Notes under the pieces: generated by a model
What the model saw: only the letters and a program-made list of their open reading frames with translations
Told to the model about the DNA's origin: nothing
Databases searched by the model: none
DNA from: Thermocaproicibacter sp036844765
GTDB lineage: Bacteria > Bacillota > Clostridia > Oscillospirales > Acutalibacteraceae
Length of the DNA: 64,000 nt
Assembly (NCBI GenBank): GCA_036844765.1
Contig: DAIUFE010000005.1
Coordinates: 1-64,000 of the forward strand
Direction: 5' to 3'
Translations under genes and position numbers: made by a program
Shown: piece after piece, positions 17,591 through 26,446 of the stretch
How positions within the stretch are numbered: position 1 is the stretch's first letter
Layout: every line of letters begins with the position of its first letter

Positions 17591-17619
17591 TTGACATTTT
17601 CCCCGCCGGGCCGTATAAT
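17591..17619 (+). promoter_or_regulatory. Perfect-consensus sigma-A promoter upstream of glutamine synthetase
   Basis: TTGACA (17591-17596), a 17-base spacer and TATAAT (17614-17619): both boxes are exact consensus. Start of transcription should be near 17626, only about 10 bases before the terminator hairpin in the leader. Confidence 0.92.
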
Positions 17620-17634
17620 GGCAAATATACAGCA

Positions 17635-17679
17635 AAGACGTTGTAGGGCGTGCAAAGCGTCCCTTCCAACGTCTTTTTT
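17635..17679 (+). terminator. Leader terminator (possible attenuator or short RNA end) before glnN
   Basis: GACGTTG (17637-17643) pairs with CAACGTC (17667-17673), with an inner AGGG/CCCT stem, followed directly by six Ts. It lies between the strong promoter and the glnN start at 17745, with no gene in between. The mRNA must therefore pass a terminator to be made, or the promoter makes a short RNA of about 55 bases. Confidence 0.82.
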
Positions 17680-17744
17680 GTGTTTTCCGACGGCTTTTGC
17701 AGAAAAATCCGGCCGTCATTTTGAATTGAGGGAGTGGATCGTAC

Positions 17745-19832
17745 ATGGGCAATATCCCCGAACTGTTCGGCAGCCTTGTGTTCAACGACACCGTGATGAA
17801 GGCCCGGCTGCCCAAAGCGGTTTACGCCGCCCTGCGGGAGACGCGGGAGCGGGGAAAGCCGCTGGACCCGAAGGCGGCCGACGTGGTGGCCGCCGCCATG
17901 AAGGAGTGGGCCGTGGAAAAGGGCGCGACCCACTTCACGCACTGGTTCCAGCCCATGACGGGCATCACCGCCGAAAAGCACGACAGTTTTATCGCCCCGA
18001 CCGAGGACGGGAAGGCCCTGATGGAATTTTCCGGCAAGGAGCTGATCAAGGGCGAGCCGGACGCTTCCAGCTTCCCTTCGGGCGGCCTGCGCGCCACGTT
18101 CGAGGCGCGGGGTTACACCGCGTGGGACCCGACCAGCAACGCGTTCATCAAGGACCGCTCCCTCTGCATCCCGACGGCGTTCTGCTCCTACGGGGGGGAG
18201 GCTCTGGACAAAAAGACCCCGCTGCTGCGCTCGATGGACGCCATCAACCGGCAGGCGCTGCGCATCCTGCGGCTCTTCGGCAACACGAAGGCCAAGCGCG
18301 TGATCACCACGGTGGGGCCGGAGCAGGAATATTTCCTCATCGACAAGGCCATGTATGAAAAGCGGGAGGACCTGGTCTACACGGGCCGGACGCTTTTCGG
18401 CGCGAAGCCGCCCAAGGGGCAGGAGATGGAGGACCATTACTTCGGGGTCATCAAGCCCCGCGTGGCCGAGTTCATGAGCGACCTGAACCGGGAGCTCTGG
18501 AGACTGGGCATTCCCGCCAAGACCGAGCACAACGAGGTCGCGCCCTCGCAGCACGAGCTCGCCGTGATCTACACCACGGGCAACATCGCGACCGACCACA
18601 ACCAGCTGGTGATGGAGATGATGAAGAAGGTCGCGAACCGCCACGGCCTGACCTGCCTGCTGCACGAAAAGCCGTTCGAGGGCATCAACGGCAGCGGCAA
18701 GCACAACAACTGGAGCATCTCGACCGACAAGGGCGAAAACCTGCTGGAGCCGGGCGATTCCCCGTCCCGGAACGCCCAGTTCCTGCTGTTCCTCACCGCC
18801 GTGATCAAGGCGGTCGACGAGCACCAGGACCTGCTGCGCATCTCCGTCGCGAGCGCGGGCAACGACCACCGTCTGGGCGCGAACGAAGCCCCGCCGGCCA
18901 TCGTCTCGATGTTCGTCGGCGACGAGCTGGCCGACATCCTCGCCTCCATCGAGGACGGCGGCGACTACGTGCAGAAGGACCGCGTGTTCATGGAGATCGG
19001 CAGCGACATCCTGCCGCGCTTCCCCAAGGACACGACCGACCGCAACCGCACCTCGCCGTTCGCGTTTACCGGCAACAAGTTCGAGTTCCGCATGGTGGGC
19101 TCCACGGCCTCGATCGCCTGCCCGAACATGATGCTGAACACGATTGTGGCCGACGAGCTGAAGCAGTTCGCGGACACCCTTGAAAAAGCCGACGACTTCA
19201 AGAGCACGCTGAACCGCCTGATCAAAGAGACCATCCGGGAGCACAAGCGCATCCTGTTCAACGGGAACAACTACGCGCCGGAATGGGTCGCGGAGGCCGA
19301 AAAGCGCGGACTGCTCAACCTGCCCGGCACGGTGGACTGCCTTCCCTACTACATCCGCGAGGAAAATATCGCGCTGTTCGAGCGGCACGGCGTACTCTCG
19401 AGGGCCGAGGTCCACGCGCGGTACGAGATCGAGCTTGAAAATTATTATAAGCAGCTCCATATCGAGGCGCTGACCATGCTGGACATGGCGAAAACGGAGA
19501 TCCTCCCCGCCGCGGTGGGGTACATGAGGGACCTCGCGGCCGAGATCGCCTCCAAACAGGCCGTCGGCGCGGGCGCGTCGTTTGAAAACGACCTGCTGAA
19601 AAAGCTCTCCGCCCTTTCGGACGATCTGTACGCGCAGACCGGGAAACTGGAACAGGCGGCGGAAAACGCGCCCGCGGGGGGCGACGTTCTCGCCGCCGCG
19701 CGATATTATCACGACGCAGTCCTTTCCGCAATGGAGAAGGTCCGCGGGCCGGCGGATCGGATCGAATCGCTGGTCGGCTCGGGATACTGGCCCTATCCGA
19801 CCTACGGGAAGCTGCTGTTCAGCGTGGTCTGA
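17745..19832 (+). CDS. glnN: Glutamine synthetase type III
   Basis: This enzyme joins ammonia and glutamate with ATP to make glutamine. At 695 residues it has the length of the GSIII class, well above the ~450 of GSI. Motifs: THFTHWFQPMTG, GPEQEYFLIDK, KTEHNEVAPSQHE (metal and glutamate site), GINGSGKHNNWS (ATP/glutamate loop) and RTSPFAFTGNKFEFRMVGS. The start at 17745 follows GAGGGAG. It is divergent from the glutamate synthase genes; together they form the GS-GOGAT cycle. A strong promoter followed by a leader terminator suggests control by premature termination. Confidence 0.97.
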   Translation: MGNIPELFGSLVFNDTVMKARLPKAVYAALRETRERGKPLDPKAADVVAAAMKEWAVEKGATHFTHWFQPMTGITAEKHDSFIAPTEDGKALMEFSGKELIKGEPDASSFPSGGLRATFEARGYTAWDPTSNAFIKDRSLCIPTAFCSYGGEALDKKTPLLRSMDAINRQALRILRLFGNTKAKRVITTVGPEQEYFLIDKAMYEKREDLVYTGRTLFGAKPPKGQEMEDHYFGVIKPRVAEFMSDLNRELWRLGIPAKTEHNEVAPSQHELAVIYTTGNIATDHNQLVMEMMKKVANRHGLTCLLHEKPFEGINGSGKHNNWSISTDKGENLLEPGDSPSRNAQFLLFLTAVIKAVDEHQDLLRISVASAGNDHRLGANEAPPAIVSMFVGDELADILASIEDGGDYVQKDRVFMEIGSDILPRFPKDTTDRNRTSPFAFTGNKFEFRMVGSTASIACPNMMLNTIVADELKQFADTLEKADDFKSTLNRLIKETIREHKRILFNGNNYAPEWVAEAEKRGLLNLPGTVDCLPYYIREENIALFERHGVLSRAEVHARYEIELENYYKQLHIEALTMLDMAKTEILPAAVGYMRDLAAEIASKQAVGAGASFENDLLKKLSALSDDLYAQTGKLEQAAENAPAGGDVLAAARYYHDAVLSAMEKVRGPADRIESLVGSGYWPYPTYGKLLFSVV

Positions 19833-19846
19833 AGATTCAACCGATG

Positions 19847-19886
19847 AAAGCGCCGTCCGGGCCTGTCGAGCCCGGACGGCGCTTTG
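19847..19886 (+). terminator. Terminator of glnN
   Basis: A perfect long stem, AAAGCGCCGTCCGGGC / GCCCGGACGGCGCTTT, with a short loop, starts 14 bases after the stop codon. It lies between convergent genes and can serve both. Confidence 0.87.
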
Positions 19887-19908
19887 TCTTGCTCGGCCCG
19901 CTTCCGAT

Positions 19909-21180
19909 TCACGGCCGCCGGCCGAAGACCAGGACGTCCGCGTTGACGTCCGGCATCCCGATCACGGTCTTCCCGGGGGAAACGGCCACCTCCGGCTTTC
20001 CGAAGCGGCGGTCCTGCAGATCGACCAGCGTCCAGTCAAAATCCCGGAATTCGGTCCCGAGGGTCACCTGGACCGCGTAGGGGATATAGACGGCGACCTT
20101 GCCGCCGTCTTTGGAAACCGCCGCCCGGATCTCCGGGTAGCCGCCGGCCGGCAGCTCCGCGGGCTCCAGGTCCGCGAGGCCCCACGTCTCGAACAGGCTG
20201 CGCGCGAAGGAGACGTCCCACGCCCCCGGCAGGCGGAGCGCCGTGCGCCACGGGAACGGCATTTTGGAATACGCCTCGCCCGGGAACGGCTCCCCCTTTT
20301 TGTGGAAGCTCCAGATCCCGTGGGCGCCGTAGGTCACCCCGGCCTTCGCGCCGGAAAGGAGCGACGACCAGACCGCCCTGCGGACGTCGAACGCGCCGAA
20401 GCGCCCGTATTCGTTGCCGAACCCGTGCCCCTCGTAGCACGGCTCGCCGTTCACCACCGGGCGCTTGACGGGCTTCCGATAGAACGTTTCCGCCAGATCG
20501 TAGGCCAGATGCTGACCCTTCCGGTCGTGGCAGGACTGGTACATGTAAAAATCGAGGAGCGGGGAATTCTCGATCTCCGCCGGCAGGTCGGAAAGCCCGC
20601 CGCACAGGTGGAGCGTCGTCAGCGCGTCCGGGCTGACCTTTTTGACGGTCTCGAGGGCGGCGAGGTAGTATTTCACCGCTTCCGGCGTTCCGAAGTTCGT
20701 GTCGCCGCTGACCAGGTAGACGGGGTCGAACCGCGCGAACTGCTCCGCCGCAAAAGCGACGTAAGGCCGGACCGCCCCGAAGGGCATGATGTGGTCCGGC
20801 ATTCTTTCCGACGCCCAGGTGCCGGGCACGTGGTCGCACCAGAGCATCGCGAGGGCGGGGACGAACCCCCGGTCGGCGGCCATCCCGAGGAACCGCTTCG
20901 CCCGGTCGAAATACGCCCCGTTCCAGTGGAAGTAGTCGTATTTCCCGTCCGGGCCGACGGCGAATGGAAGGACCTCCGGCCGAACCTCGCTCCGGTCCCA
21001 CTGCGGGAGGATGTTGATCTGCAGGGCGTTGAAACCCTGCGCTTTCCGGTAATCGAGGTACTCCTCCCACTCCCCGGCCGTGCAGTTGGTGAACGCGCTC
21101 CAGCAGGTGTCGGCCAGATAGAAAAAAGGCCTGCCGCCGCTCCGAAATCCGTCCTTGGTGCGATTGACTGAAAGTTTCAA
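19909..21180 (-). CDS. Apiosidase-like (DUF4038-type) glycoside hydrolase
   Basis: This is a cytoplasmic (no signal peptide) TIM-barrel hydrolase of 423 residues. The start region SVNRTKDGFRSGGRPFFYLADTCWSAF, then FNALQINILPQWDR and YFDRAKRFLGMAADRGFVPALAML, are typical of the DUF4038/apiosidase-like family, which acts on plant side-chain sugars. NGEPCYEGHG near 290 and GDTNFG carry likely acidic residues. The start is TTG at 21180 with GGAGG ten bases upstream; no ATG fits. It is divergent from the propeller gene and the GH16 gene and probably works on the same glycan. The exact bond cut is unknown. Confidence 0.8.
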   Translation of the reverse strand: MKLSVNRTKDGFRSGGRPFFYLADTCWSAFTNCTAGEWEEYLDYRKAQGFNALQINILPQWDRSEVRPEVLPFAVGPDGKYDYFHWNGAYFDRAKRFLGMAADRGFVPALAMLWCDHVPGTWASERMPDHIMPFGAVRPYVAFAAEQFARFDPVYLVSGDTNFGTPEAVKYYLAALETVKKVSPDALTTLHLCGGLSDLPAEIENSPLLDFYMYQSCHDRKGQHLAYDLAETFYRKPVKRPVVNGEPCYEGHGFGNEYGRFGAFDVRRAVWSSLLSGAKAGVTYGAHGIWSFHKKGEPFPGEAYSKMPFPWRTALRLPGAWDVSFARSLFETWGLADLEPAELPAGGYPEIRAAVSKDGGKVAVYIPYAVQVTLGTEFRDFDWTLVDLQDRRFGKPEVAVSPGKTVIGMPDVNADVLVFGRRP

Positions 21181-21219
21181 TTTACAAGCGCCTCCGCTCC
21201 GTCGATTGGATCCGATGAT

Positions 21220-21248
21220 ATTATAGCCCGCCGCCCGGGCGGAAGCAA
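21220..21248 (-). promoter_or_regulatory. Promoter of the apiosidase-like gene
   Basis: On the minus strand: TTGCTT (21248-21243), 17 bases, TATAAT (21225-21220), about 40 bases before the TTG start. Confidence 0.7.
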
Positions 21249-21269
21249 CCGGCCTCGGGCAATCGGGCA

Positions 21270-21298
21270 GTGACATTTTCCCGAAGATGCGGTATACT
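21270..21298 (+). promoter_or_regulatory. Promoter of the propeller-GH16 genes
   Basis: GTGACA (21270-21275), 17 bases, TATACT (21293-21298), about 40 bases before the ATG at 21338. The two divergent promoters are about 20 bases apart, so one regulator could serve both. Confidence 0.7.
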
Positions 21299-21337
21299 GG
21301 CTCCATAAAAATAAAAAAGCGATGCGGAGGGCAGGCA

Positions 21338-23386
21338 ATGAGCACGAAAACATTCATGTACCGGTTTCTGGACCCGGACGGATACCGCCTGATCAACCAG
21401 GCGGGCGTACAGCAGGCCGCCTTCCCGATGGACGGGTGCCCCTACAACGCCTGCTGGGACGGGTTTTTGGCGCCGGACGGTCGGGTCTATCTGGCGGCGG
21501 CCAGCGAGATTACGGTCGGCGAATACGCCAAGATGGTGGAATACCGATTCGAGGACAACAGCTTTCACGATCTGTTTTACAGCAGGGACGTGATCCTTCC
21601 GCCGGCCAGGGCGATCACTTCCTCCAAGTTCCACACCTCGACGGACGTGATGGAGGACGGCCGGATCATCGCGGCCACCCATACGACCGACAAAGCCCCG
21701 TCCCATCCGACGTGGCTTTATCTGCAGTACTACGACAATATCTGGGAAGGCTTTCCGGGGTCGTCCCTGATCGTCTACGACCCGAAAACCGACCGGGCGG
21801 AAAATATCGGGATCCCGGTCCCGAGGGAATCCCTCTACGGCGGGGTGTACAACCGGCGGAACCGCTGCTATTACGCCATCGGATACGCGCGCGGCCACCT
21901 GTACGAATATTCCTTCGTCACCAGGAGGGTGACCGATTTCGGCAAGGTGACCGAATTTGAGACATTCCGCATCCATCTCGGCCCGGACTTCAACGTCTAC
22001 GGCGTTTCCCGGTCCGGCACCATGTTCCGCCTGGACACGGAAAAGCGCGAGCTGGTCAACCTGAGCCATACCTTTCCGCCCAGGAACGGGGGGCCGAACG
22101 ACTGCATGTCGGTCTACACGCGCTCGATGGGGGGCGCGGCCAACATCCCCGGCACCTCCCAATTCGTCTTCACGCTTTTCCAGTCCGAGGGCCTGTACCG
22201 GTATGACACCAAAACCGACGAGCTGAAAAATCTCGGGAACTACCGCTCGGCCGACGCCTACTGCGAGGGCTTCGAGAGCTATGAGGGCGTTTTCAGCATG
22301 AAGTTCGACCGCGACGGCGCCCTGTGGTACCCGATCACGTGCTATTCGAGCGCGAGCAACGGGAACGGGGATTTCTCCTTCCGGCTGGGCCCATCGCTGA
22401 TGCGGTGGGACCTGCTCCGCGGCGGGAAGCCGGAATGCCTCGGCATGATCGGCACGCCGAAGCGCGCGAACGCGACGGTCCCCTCGCTGATGCTGGACAA
22501 CGAAAGGAACCGGATGTATCTGGTCGACACCAACCACGCGGCGGACGGCATGTCCCTGCTGGCGATCGACATGAACCGCTTCAGGCCCCACATGTACGAG
22601 CGGGGCCCGAGATGCAGCGACCCCTATCTGTACCCGCAGACGCCCCGCTATGTGAAAATGCGCGCCGAATCCGACCGGCAGCGGAAGATCATGGAGGAGA
22701 ACACGGCGGATTTCAGGCCGCCCAAAATGATCCCTGTCTACCTGTGGCGCTCCTGCAAGCCGGAGGATTCCAGAGTGATCGGGCTTGCCTGGACGGACGG
22801 GACCACGGTGGAGGGTGTCTGCGGGGACGGCCGTTCCGCAAAGTACTGGTTCCGCATCGCGGCCGGCGGGACGCTGGCGGCTTTCCGGCCGCTGGAGGAG
22901 GTTCCGGAAGAGCACCGAAAATGGCTGAAGGGCCGCCTGCTTCCCCAGAAGACGACCCTGCCCGCCGGCCTCGACTGGCCCTGCGTGGGAGGGCGCAGGT
23001 ACAAAGCGGTCCCCTGCGCGGACGCGGACTGGTCCGGCGGCAGAAAGCTGGTCGGCACGCTCGACGGCGCGCTGGCGATCCTGGACGGGGAACGGGTCTA
23101 TTCGCTCGGACCCGCCGCCCCGTCCGGCCCGATCCGCTGCCTGACGGCGGACGCGGCGAAAACCGCCGCTTACGGCGTCGCGGGCGACCCCGACGACCTG
23201 GGGAGCGTATTCCGCTACGACGACGCGCGGGGCCTGCGCCGGCTCGGCAGGCTGTACTGCGCCGGCGGGGAGTATCCCACGGCGGCGGGCAACGTGCTCT
23301 CCAGCGCGGCGGTCAACGCGGAAGGCACCCTGCTCGCGGTCGGCACGGGCGACCGGCTCGGCGTCGTTTTTATCCTCACCCTGTAA
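21338..23386 (+). CDS. Large cytoplasmic protein of unknown function, probable beta-propeller
   Basis: I do not recognise the family. It has 682 residues without signal peptide or membrane segment. It shows repeated short patterns of the kind seen in propeller blades: GSSLIVYDPKTDRAENIG, GHLYEYSFVTRRVTDFG, GTMFRLDTEKRELVNLS, GLYRYDTKTDELKNLG, GSVFRYDDARGLRRLG. That gives six or more blades, with a more variable part around 430-520. The fold resembles lyase or hydrolase propellers, but no catalytic motif can be named. The start at 21338 follows GGAGG; a longer frame upstream lacks a ribosome site. It lies 40 bases before GH16, so a role in glycan breakdown is inferred from context. Confidence 0.75.
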   Translation: MSTKTFMYRFLDPDGYRLINQAGVQQAAFPMDGCPYNACWDGFLAPDGRVYLAAASEITVGEYAKMVEYRFEDNSFHDLFYSRDVILPPARAITSSKFHTSTDVMEDGRIIAATHTTDKAPSHPTWLYLQYYDNIWEGFPGSSLIVYDPKTDRAENIGIPVPRESLYGGVYNRRNRCYYAIGYARGHLYEYSFVTRRVTDFGKVTEFETFRIHLGPDFNVYGVSRSGTMFRLDTEKRELVNLSHTFPPRNGGPNDCMSVYTRSMGGAANIPGTSQFVFTLFQSEGLYRYDTKTDELKNLGNYRSADAYCEGFESYEGVFSMKFDRDGALWYPITCYSSASNGNGDFSFRLGPSLMRWDLLRGGKPECLGMIGTPKRANATVPSLMLDNERNRMYLVDTNHAADGMSLLAIDMNRFRPHMYERGPRCSDPYLYPQTPRYVKMRAESDRQRKIMEENTADFRPPKMIPVYLWRSCKPEDSRVIGLAWTDGTTVEGVCGDGRSAKYWFRIAAGGTLAAFRPLEEVPEEHRKWLKGRLLPQKTTLPAGLDWPCVGGRRYKAVPCADADWSGGRKLVGTLDGALAILDGERVYSLGPAAPSGPIRCLTADAAKTAAYGVAGDPDDLGSVFRYDDARGLRRLGRLYCAGGEYPTAAGNVLSSAAVNAEGTLLAVGTGDRLGVVFILTL

Positions 23387-23426
23387 GCGGCATCCTACGG
23401 CGATTTGGGAAAGGGGTTTGTTTTAT

Positions 23427-24200
23427 ATGATCGACCTGAGCCGATGGAAGCTCGTGTTTGCCGACGATTTCAACGGCGGCGGGCTGGACAAAACGAAATG
23501 GAGGTTCCGCACGGAAAGCGGAAAGGACTGCGAGGTCCGGCGGGGCGGCTACTGGTCCAGGGACCAGGCGATCGTCAGGGACGGCCGTCTGATCCTCCGC
23601 ACCGAACACAAGGACGGTCCGGCGGGCCCCGGGTGGTACGCTTCCGCCGTCACGACGGACGGCCTGTTCAGCCACCGGTATGGCTACTACGAAGCGCGCT
23701 GCATCCTGCCGAAGGGCGAAGGCTTCTGGGCCTCTTTCTGGATCCAGAGCAACAACATGCGCATCCCGGGAAAGGATACCGGCGGCGGCCTGAACGGCGC
23801 GGAGCTCGACATCTTTGAGGCGCCGTACTACGGCAGGGGACCGGAGCTGCATTCCCGCGTCTCCACGGCCGTCCATGTCGACGGAGCGCCGCCGCTCCTC
23901 CAGTCAAAACATCTCGGCGATTTCCCGGCCGCCGAACCCTACGATCGGTTCAACACCTACGGCGTCGAGTGGAACGAAAGCGAGTACATCTTCTATATCA
24001 ACCGGAAAGAGACCTGCCGCACCCGCTTCCTGAAGGGAACCTCCCGCGTGCCGGAATACATGATCCTTTCCGCCGAAATCTGCGGCGAAAACGCGGTCCC
24101 CGGCAGAGACTGGGCCGGGCTGGTCACAGACCATCCCGGGATGCCGCCCGCCGATTTCGTCGTGGACTACGTTCATGTCTACGATAAAATTCCGGAATAA
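23427..24200 (+). CDS. GH16 family endo-beta-glycosidase (laminarinase/lichenase type)
   Basis: This is a jelly-roll hydrolase of 257 residues that cuts beta-1,3/1,4 glucans or galactans. The catalytic ExDxxE motif is ELDIFE, with Glu126 as likely nucleophile, Asp128 and Glu131 as acid/base. FADDFNGGGLDKTKW at the start, GYYEARCILPKGEGFWASFWI and FVVDYVHVY at the end are typical. There is no signal peptide, so it works inside the cell on imported oligosaccharides unless it is released. The start at 23427 has AAAGGGG. It is in one operon with the propeller gene and next to a sugar importer. Confidence 0.92.
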   Translation: MIDLSRWKLVFADDFNGGGLDKTKWRFRTESGKDCEVRRGGYWSRDQAIVRDGRLILRTEHKDGPAGPGWYASAVTTDGLFSHRYGYYEARCILPKGEGFWASFWIQSNNMRIPGKDTGGGLNGAELDIFEAPYYGRGPELHSRVSTAVHVDGAPPLLQSKHLGDFPAAEPYDRFNTYGVEWNESEYIFYINRKETCRTRFLKGTSRVPEYMILSAEICGENAVPGRDWAGLVTDHPGMPPADFVVDYVHVYDKIPE

Positions 24201-24217
24201 GAGGAGAGAATTCCGCT

Positions 24218-24261
24218 TCCCCCGCCCCGGCCCGCCGAACCGGCGTGCGGGGGATTTTTTT
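24218..24261 (+). terminator. Terminator after GH16
   Basis: CCCCCGC...GCGGGGG with an inner CCGG pairing, then seven Ts, ends the propeller-GH16 operon. The remaining stretch up to 24506 holds no gene; TATGAT near 24313 could be a -10 box for the importer, but its -35 box is poor. Confidence 0.8.
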
Positions 24262-24505
24262 ACGGCTGGACCGACCGTCCAAACGATCTTTAGAGAATAC
24301 GCAAAGCGCCGTGTATGATATGTACAGAAAGTTACCAGCTTTTCCTGTAAGATAGTGGATGGTGCTTCATTCGGTTGTCAGTATATTATTACCAATTATC
24401 AAGGCGGCGCCCGCCGCGGCTCTTTTTTTACGCGGCGCCGGCATTTTGCCCGGACGGTTTTTCGATTCATCCCGAGCGGATTTTAGAGTCATGGGGGAAA
24501 CAGAA

Positions 24506-25465
24506 GTGAAGTTGGATATGGGAAAATCCGGCGCGTTGAGAAGCTCCCGCCTGACGCTGTGGCAGCGGATCAAGCGGGACAAATGGCTGCTGCTGATTTT
24601 TCTTCCGGGCATCCTGAACGTTCTGATTTTCCAGTACGGCCCGATGGCCGGCCTGGTCATCGCCTTCAAGGACTACAAGCCGCTTTTGGGCTTTTGGGAA
24701 AGCAAATGGGTCGGCTGGAGCAATTTCGAGCGCATGTTCGTCATCCCCGATTTCGGCAGGATCCTCTGGAACACCATTTCGCTGAACATCGAGACGCTGA
24801 TTTTCACCTTTCCCATCCCGATCCTGTTCTCTTTGCTGCTCAACGAAATGCGCGGCCGTAAATTCAAGCGCGTCACCCAGACAATCATCTATCTGCCGCA
24901 TTTTATCGCGACGGTGATCGTCGCGGGGATGGTCAAGGAGCTTCTTTCGCCCTCCAGCGGCTATATCGCGAAAGCGATCGGCGCCCTCTTCGGCATGCAG
25001 ACCCCGCCGTTCCTTCTGACCATGCCGGGCGCCTCCCACCCCATCCTGATCACGACCGGCGTGTGGCAGGGTTTCGGCTGGGGCACCATCATCTATCTCG
25101 CCTCGCTTTCCGGCGTCGACCCGCAGCTTTACGAGGCGGCCACCATCGACGGCGCGAGCCGCTTCCAGCGCGTGATCCACATCACGCTTCCGGCCCTGGC
25201 CCCGGTGATCTCGATCAACCTGATCCTGTCGGTCGGCGGCCTGATGTCCAGCAGCTTCGACCTTCCCTTCCTCCTTCAAAACGGCACGAATATGAATACG
25301 ATGGAGGTGCTCGCGACCTACATCTACAAGCAGGGGATCGCGAGCCACGCGCCAAGCTACGGCTACACCACGGCCGTCGGCATGTTCCAGTCGGTGGTGA
25401 ACCTGATCCTGATCACGATCGCCAACAACGCCAGCAAAAAGATTTCCGGAACCAGCTTTTTCTAA
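24506..25465 (+). CDS. ABC sugar transporter permease (LplB/CUT1 type)
   Basis: This inner-membrane permease of 319 residues has six hydrophobic segments. LLLIFLPGILNVLIFQYGPMAGLVIAFKDYKP at the start is the hallmark of LplB-like permeases for complex oligosaccharides. The cytoplasmic EAA loop reads YEAATIDGASRFQRVIHITLPALAP and binds the ATPase. The start is probably GTG at 24506 with GGGGGAAA upstream; an ATG at 24491 lacks a ribosome site. No ATP-binding gene is near; such systems share one ATPase (MsmK type) encoded elsewhere. It is first in an operon with the second permease and the binding protein. Confidence 0.93.
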   Translation: MKLDMGKSGALRSSRLTLWQRIKRDKWLLLIFLPGILNVLIFQYGPMAGLVIAFKDYKPLLGFWESKWVGWSNFERMFVIPDFGRILWNTISLNIETLIFTFPIPILFSLLLNEMRGRKFKRVTQTIIYLPHFIATVIVAGMVKELLSPSSGYIAKAIGALFGMQTPPFLLTMPGASHPILITTGVWQGFGWGTIIYLASLSGVDPQLYEAATIDGASRFQRVIHITLPALAPVISINLILSVGGLMSSSFDLPFLLQNGTNMNTMEVLATYIYKQGIASHAPSYGYTTAVGMFQSVVNLILITIANNASKKISGTSFF

Positions 25466-25483
25466 CAGGAGGCGGGACCCGAT

Positions 25484-26413
25484 ATGACAGCACAAACCGA
25501 CGCGGCGGCCGCAAGGCCGTCCAAGAAAGTCCGGTACCGTAAATACAACGCCATCACGGGCGGCGATATCCTGATCTGGGCGGTCATGATTTTATCGATC
25601 GCCGTCGTCCTTTTCCCGATCCTCAACATCGTGGCCGGCTCGTTGAGCAACAGCGCGCTGGTTCTGCGCGGCCAGGTGGGGATCCTCCCGAAGGGATTCA
25701 GCTTCAACAACTACGTCGCGCTGTTTTCCAACCAGAAGCTGTGGCCCGCGTATGCGCACACGCTTCTTTACACGGCGGTCGGCACGGCGGCCTCGCTGTT
25801 TTTCAACCTCTGCTGCGCCTATCCGCTTTCCAAGCAGACGTTCGTCGGGAGAAAGGTCTGGAACTTCCTGCTGATGTTCACCATGCTGTTCAGCGGCGGC
25901 CTGATTCCTTTCTTCCTGCTCAACACGAGGGTATTCCCGTGGATGAACACGATGTGGCCGTTCACGGTCTCGGGATGTGTCGGCGCATGGACGGTGATCC
26001 TGGCGCGCACCTTCTTTGAAAGCATTCCGCCCAGCCTGGAGGAATCGGCAAAGATTGACGGCGCGAACGACCTGGTCATCTTGGTGAAGATCTATATCCC
26101 GCTCTCTCTCCCGATCATCGCGACGCTCGGCCTGTTCGCCGCGGTCGCCCAGTGGAACAACTATTTCGGGCCGATGATCTACATATCGGATCCCGGCAAG
26201 TGGCCGGTGGCGCTGCTGCTGCGCCAATGGCTCTTCGTCGACGAAGGATCTTCGGCGGCCGGCGTGGGCGGGACGGAACAGGCTTACGCGATCCCGCAGC
26301 TGGCCCGCAACTATACGGCGATCGTGGTGACCATGCTCCCGATCATCTGCGTTTACCCGTTCATCCAGAAGTATTTCGTCAAGGGCATGATGATCGGCGC
26401 CGTCAAAGGCTGA
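25484..26413 (+). CDS. ABC sugar transporter permease (LplC/CUT1 type)
   Basis: This is the second permease of the importer, 309 residues with six predicted membrane helices (the first near 30-50). The EAA loop is LEESAKIDGANDLVILVKIYIPLSLP. AYAIPQLARNYTAIVVTMLPIICVYPFIQKYFVKGMMIGAVKG at the end is typical of LplC/YtcP. The start at 25484 has AGGAGG, 18 bases after the first permease. A palindromic element follows before the binding-protein gene and may separate their expression. Confidence 0.93.
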   Translation: MTAQTDAAAARPSKKVRYRKYNAITGGDILIWAVMILSIAVVLFPILNIVAGSLSNSALVLRGQVGILPKGFSFNNYVALFSNQKLWPAYAHTLLYTAVGTAASLFFNLCCAYPLSKQTFVGRKVWNFLLMFTMLFSGGLIPFFLLNTRVFPWMNTMWPFTVSGCVGAWTVILARTFFESIPPSLEESAKIDGANDLVILVKIYIPLSLPIIATLGLFAAVAQWNNYFGPMIYISDPGKWPVALLLRQWLFVDEGSSAAGVGGTEQAYAIPQLARNYTAIVVTMLPIICVYPFIQKYFVKGMMIGAVKG

Positions 26414-26446
26414 CAGCGAAGCCGCTTTCCAACGGCTGCTGAAATA

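Noticed and set aside
17620..17744. Glutamine riboswitch or T-box in the glnN leader
   Set aside because: The RNA before the terminator is too short (about 10 bases before the hairpin), and I find no T-box sequence or known aptamer core. Only the terminator itself is supported.
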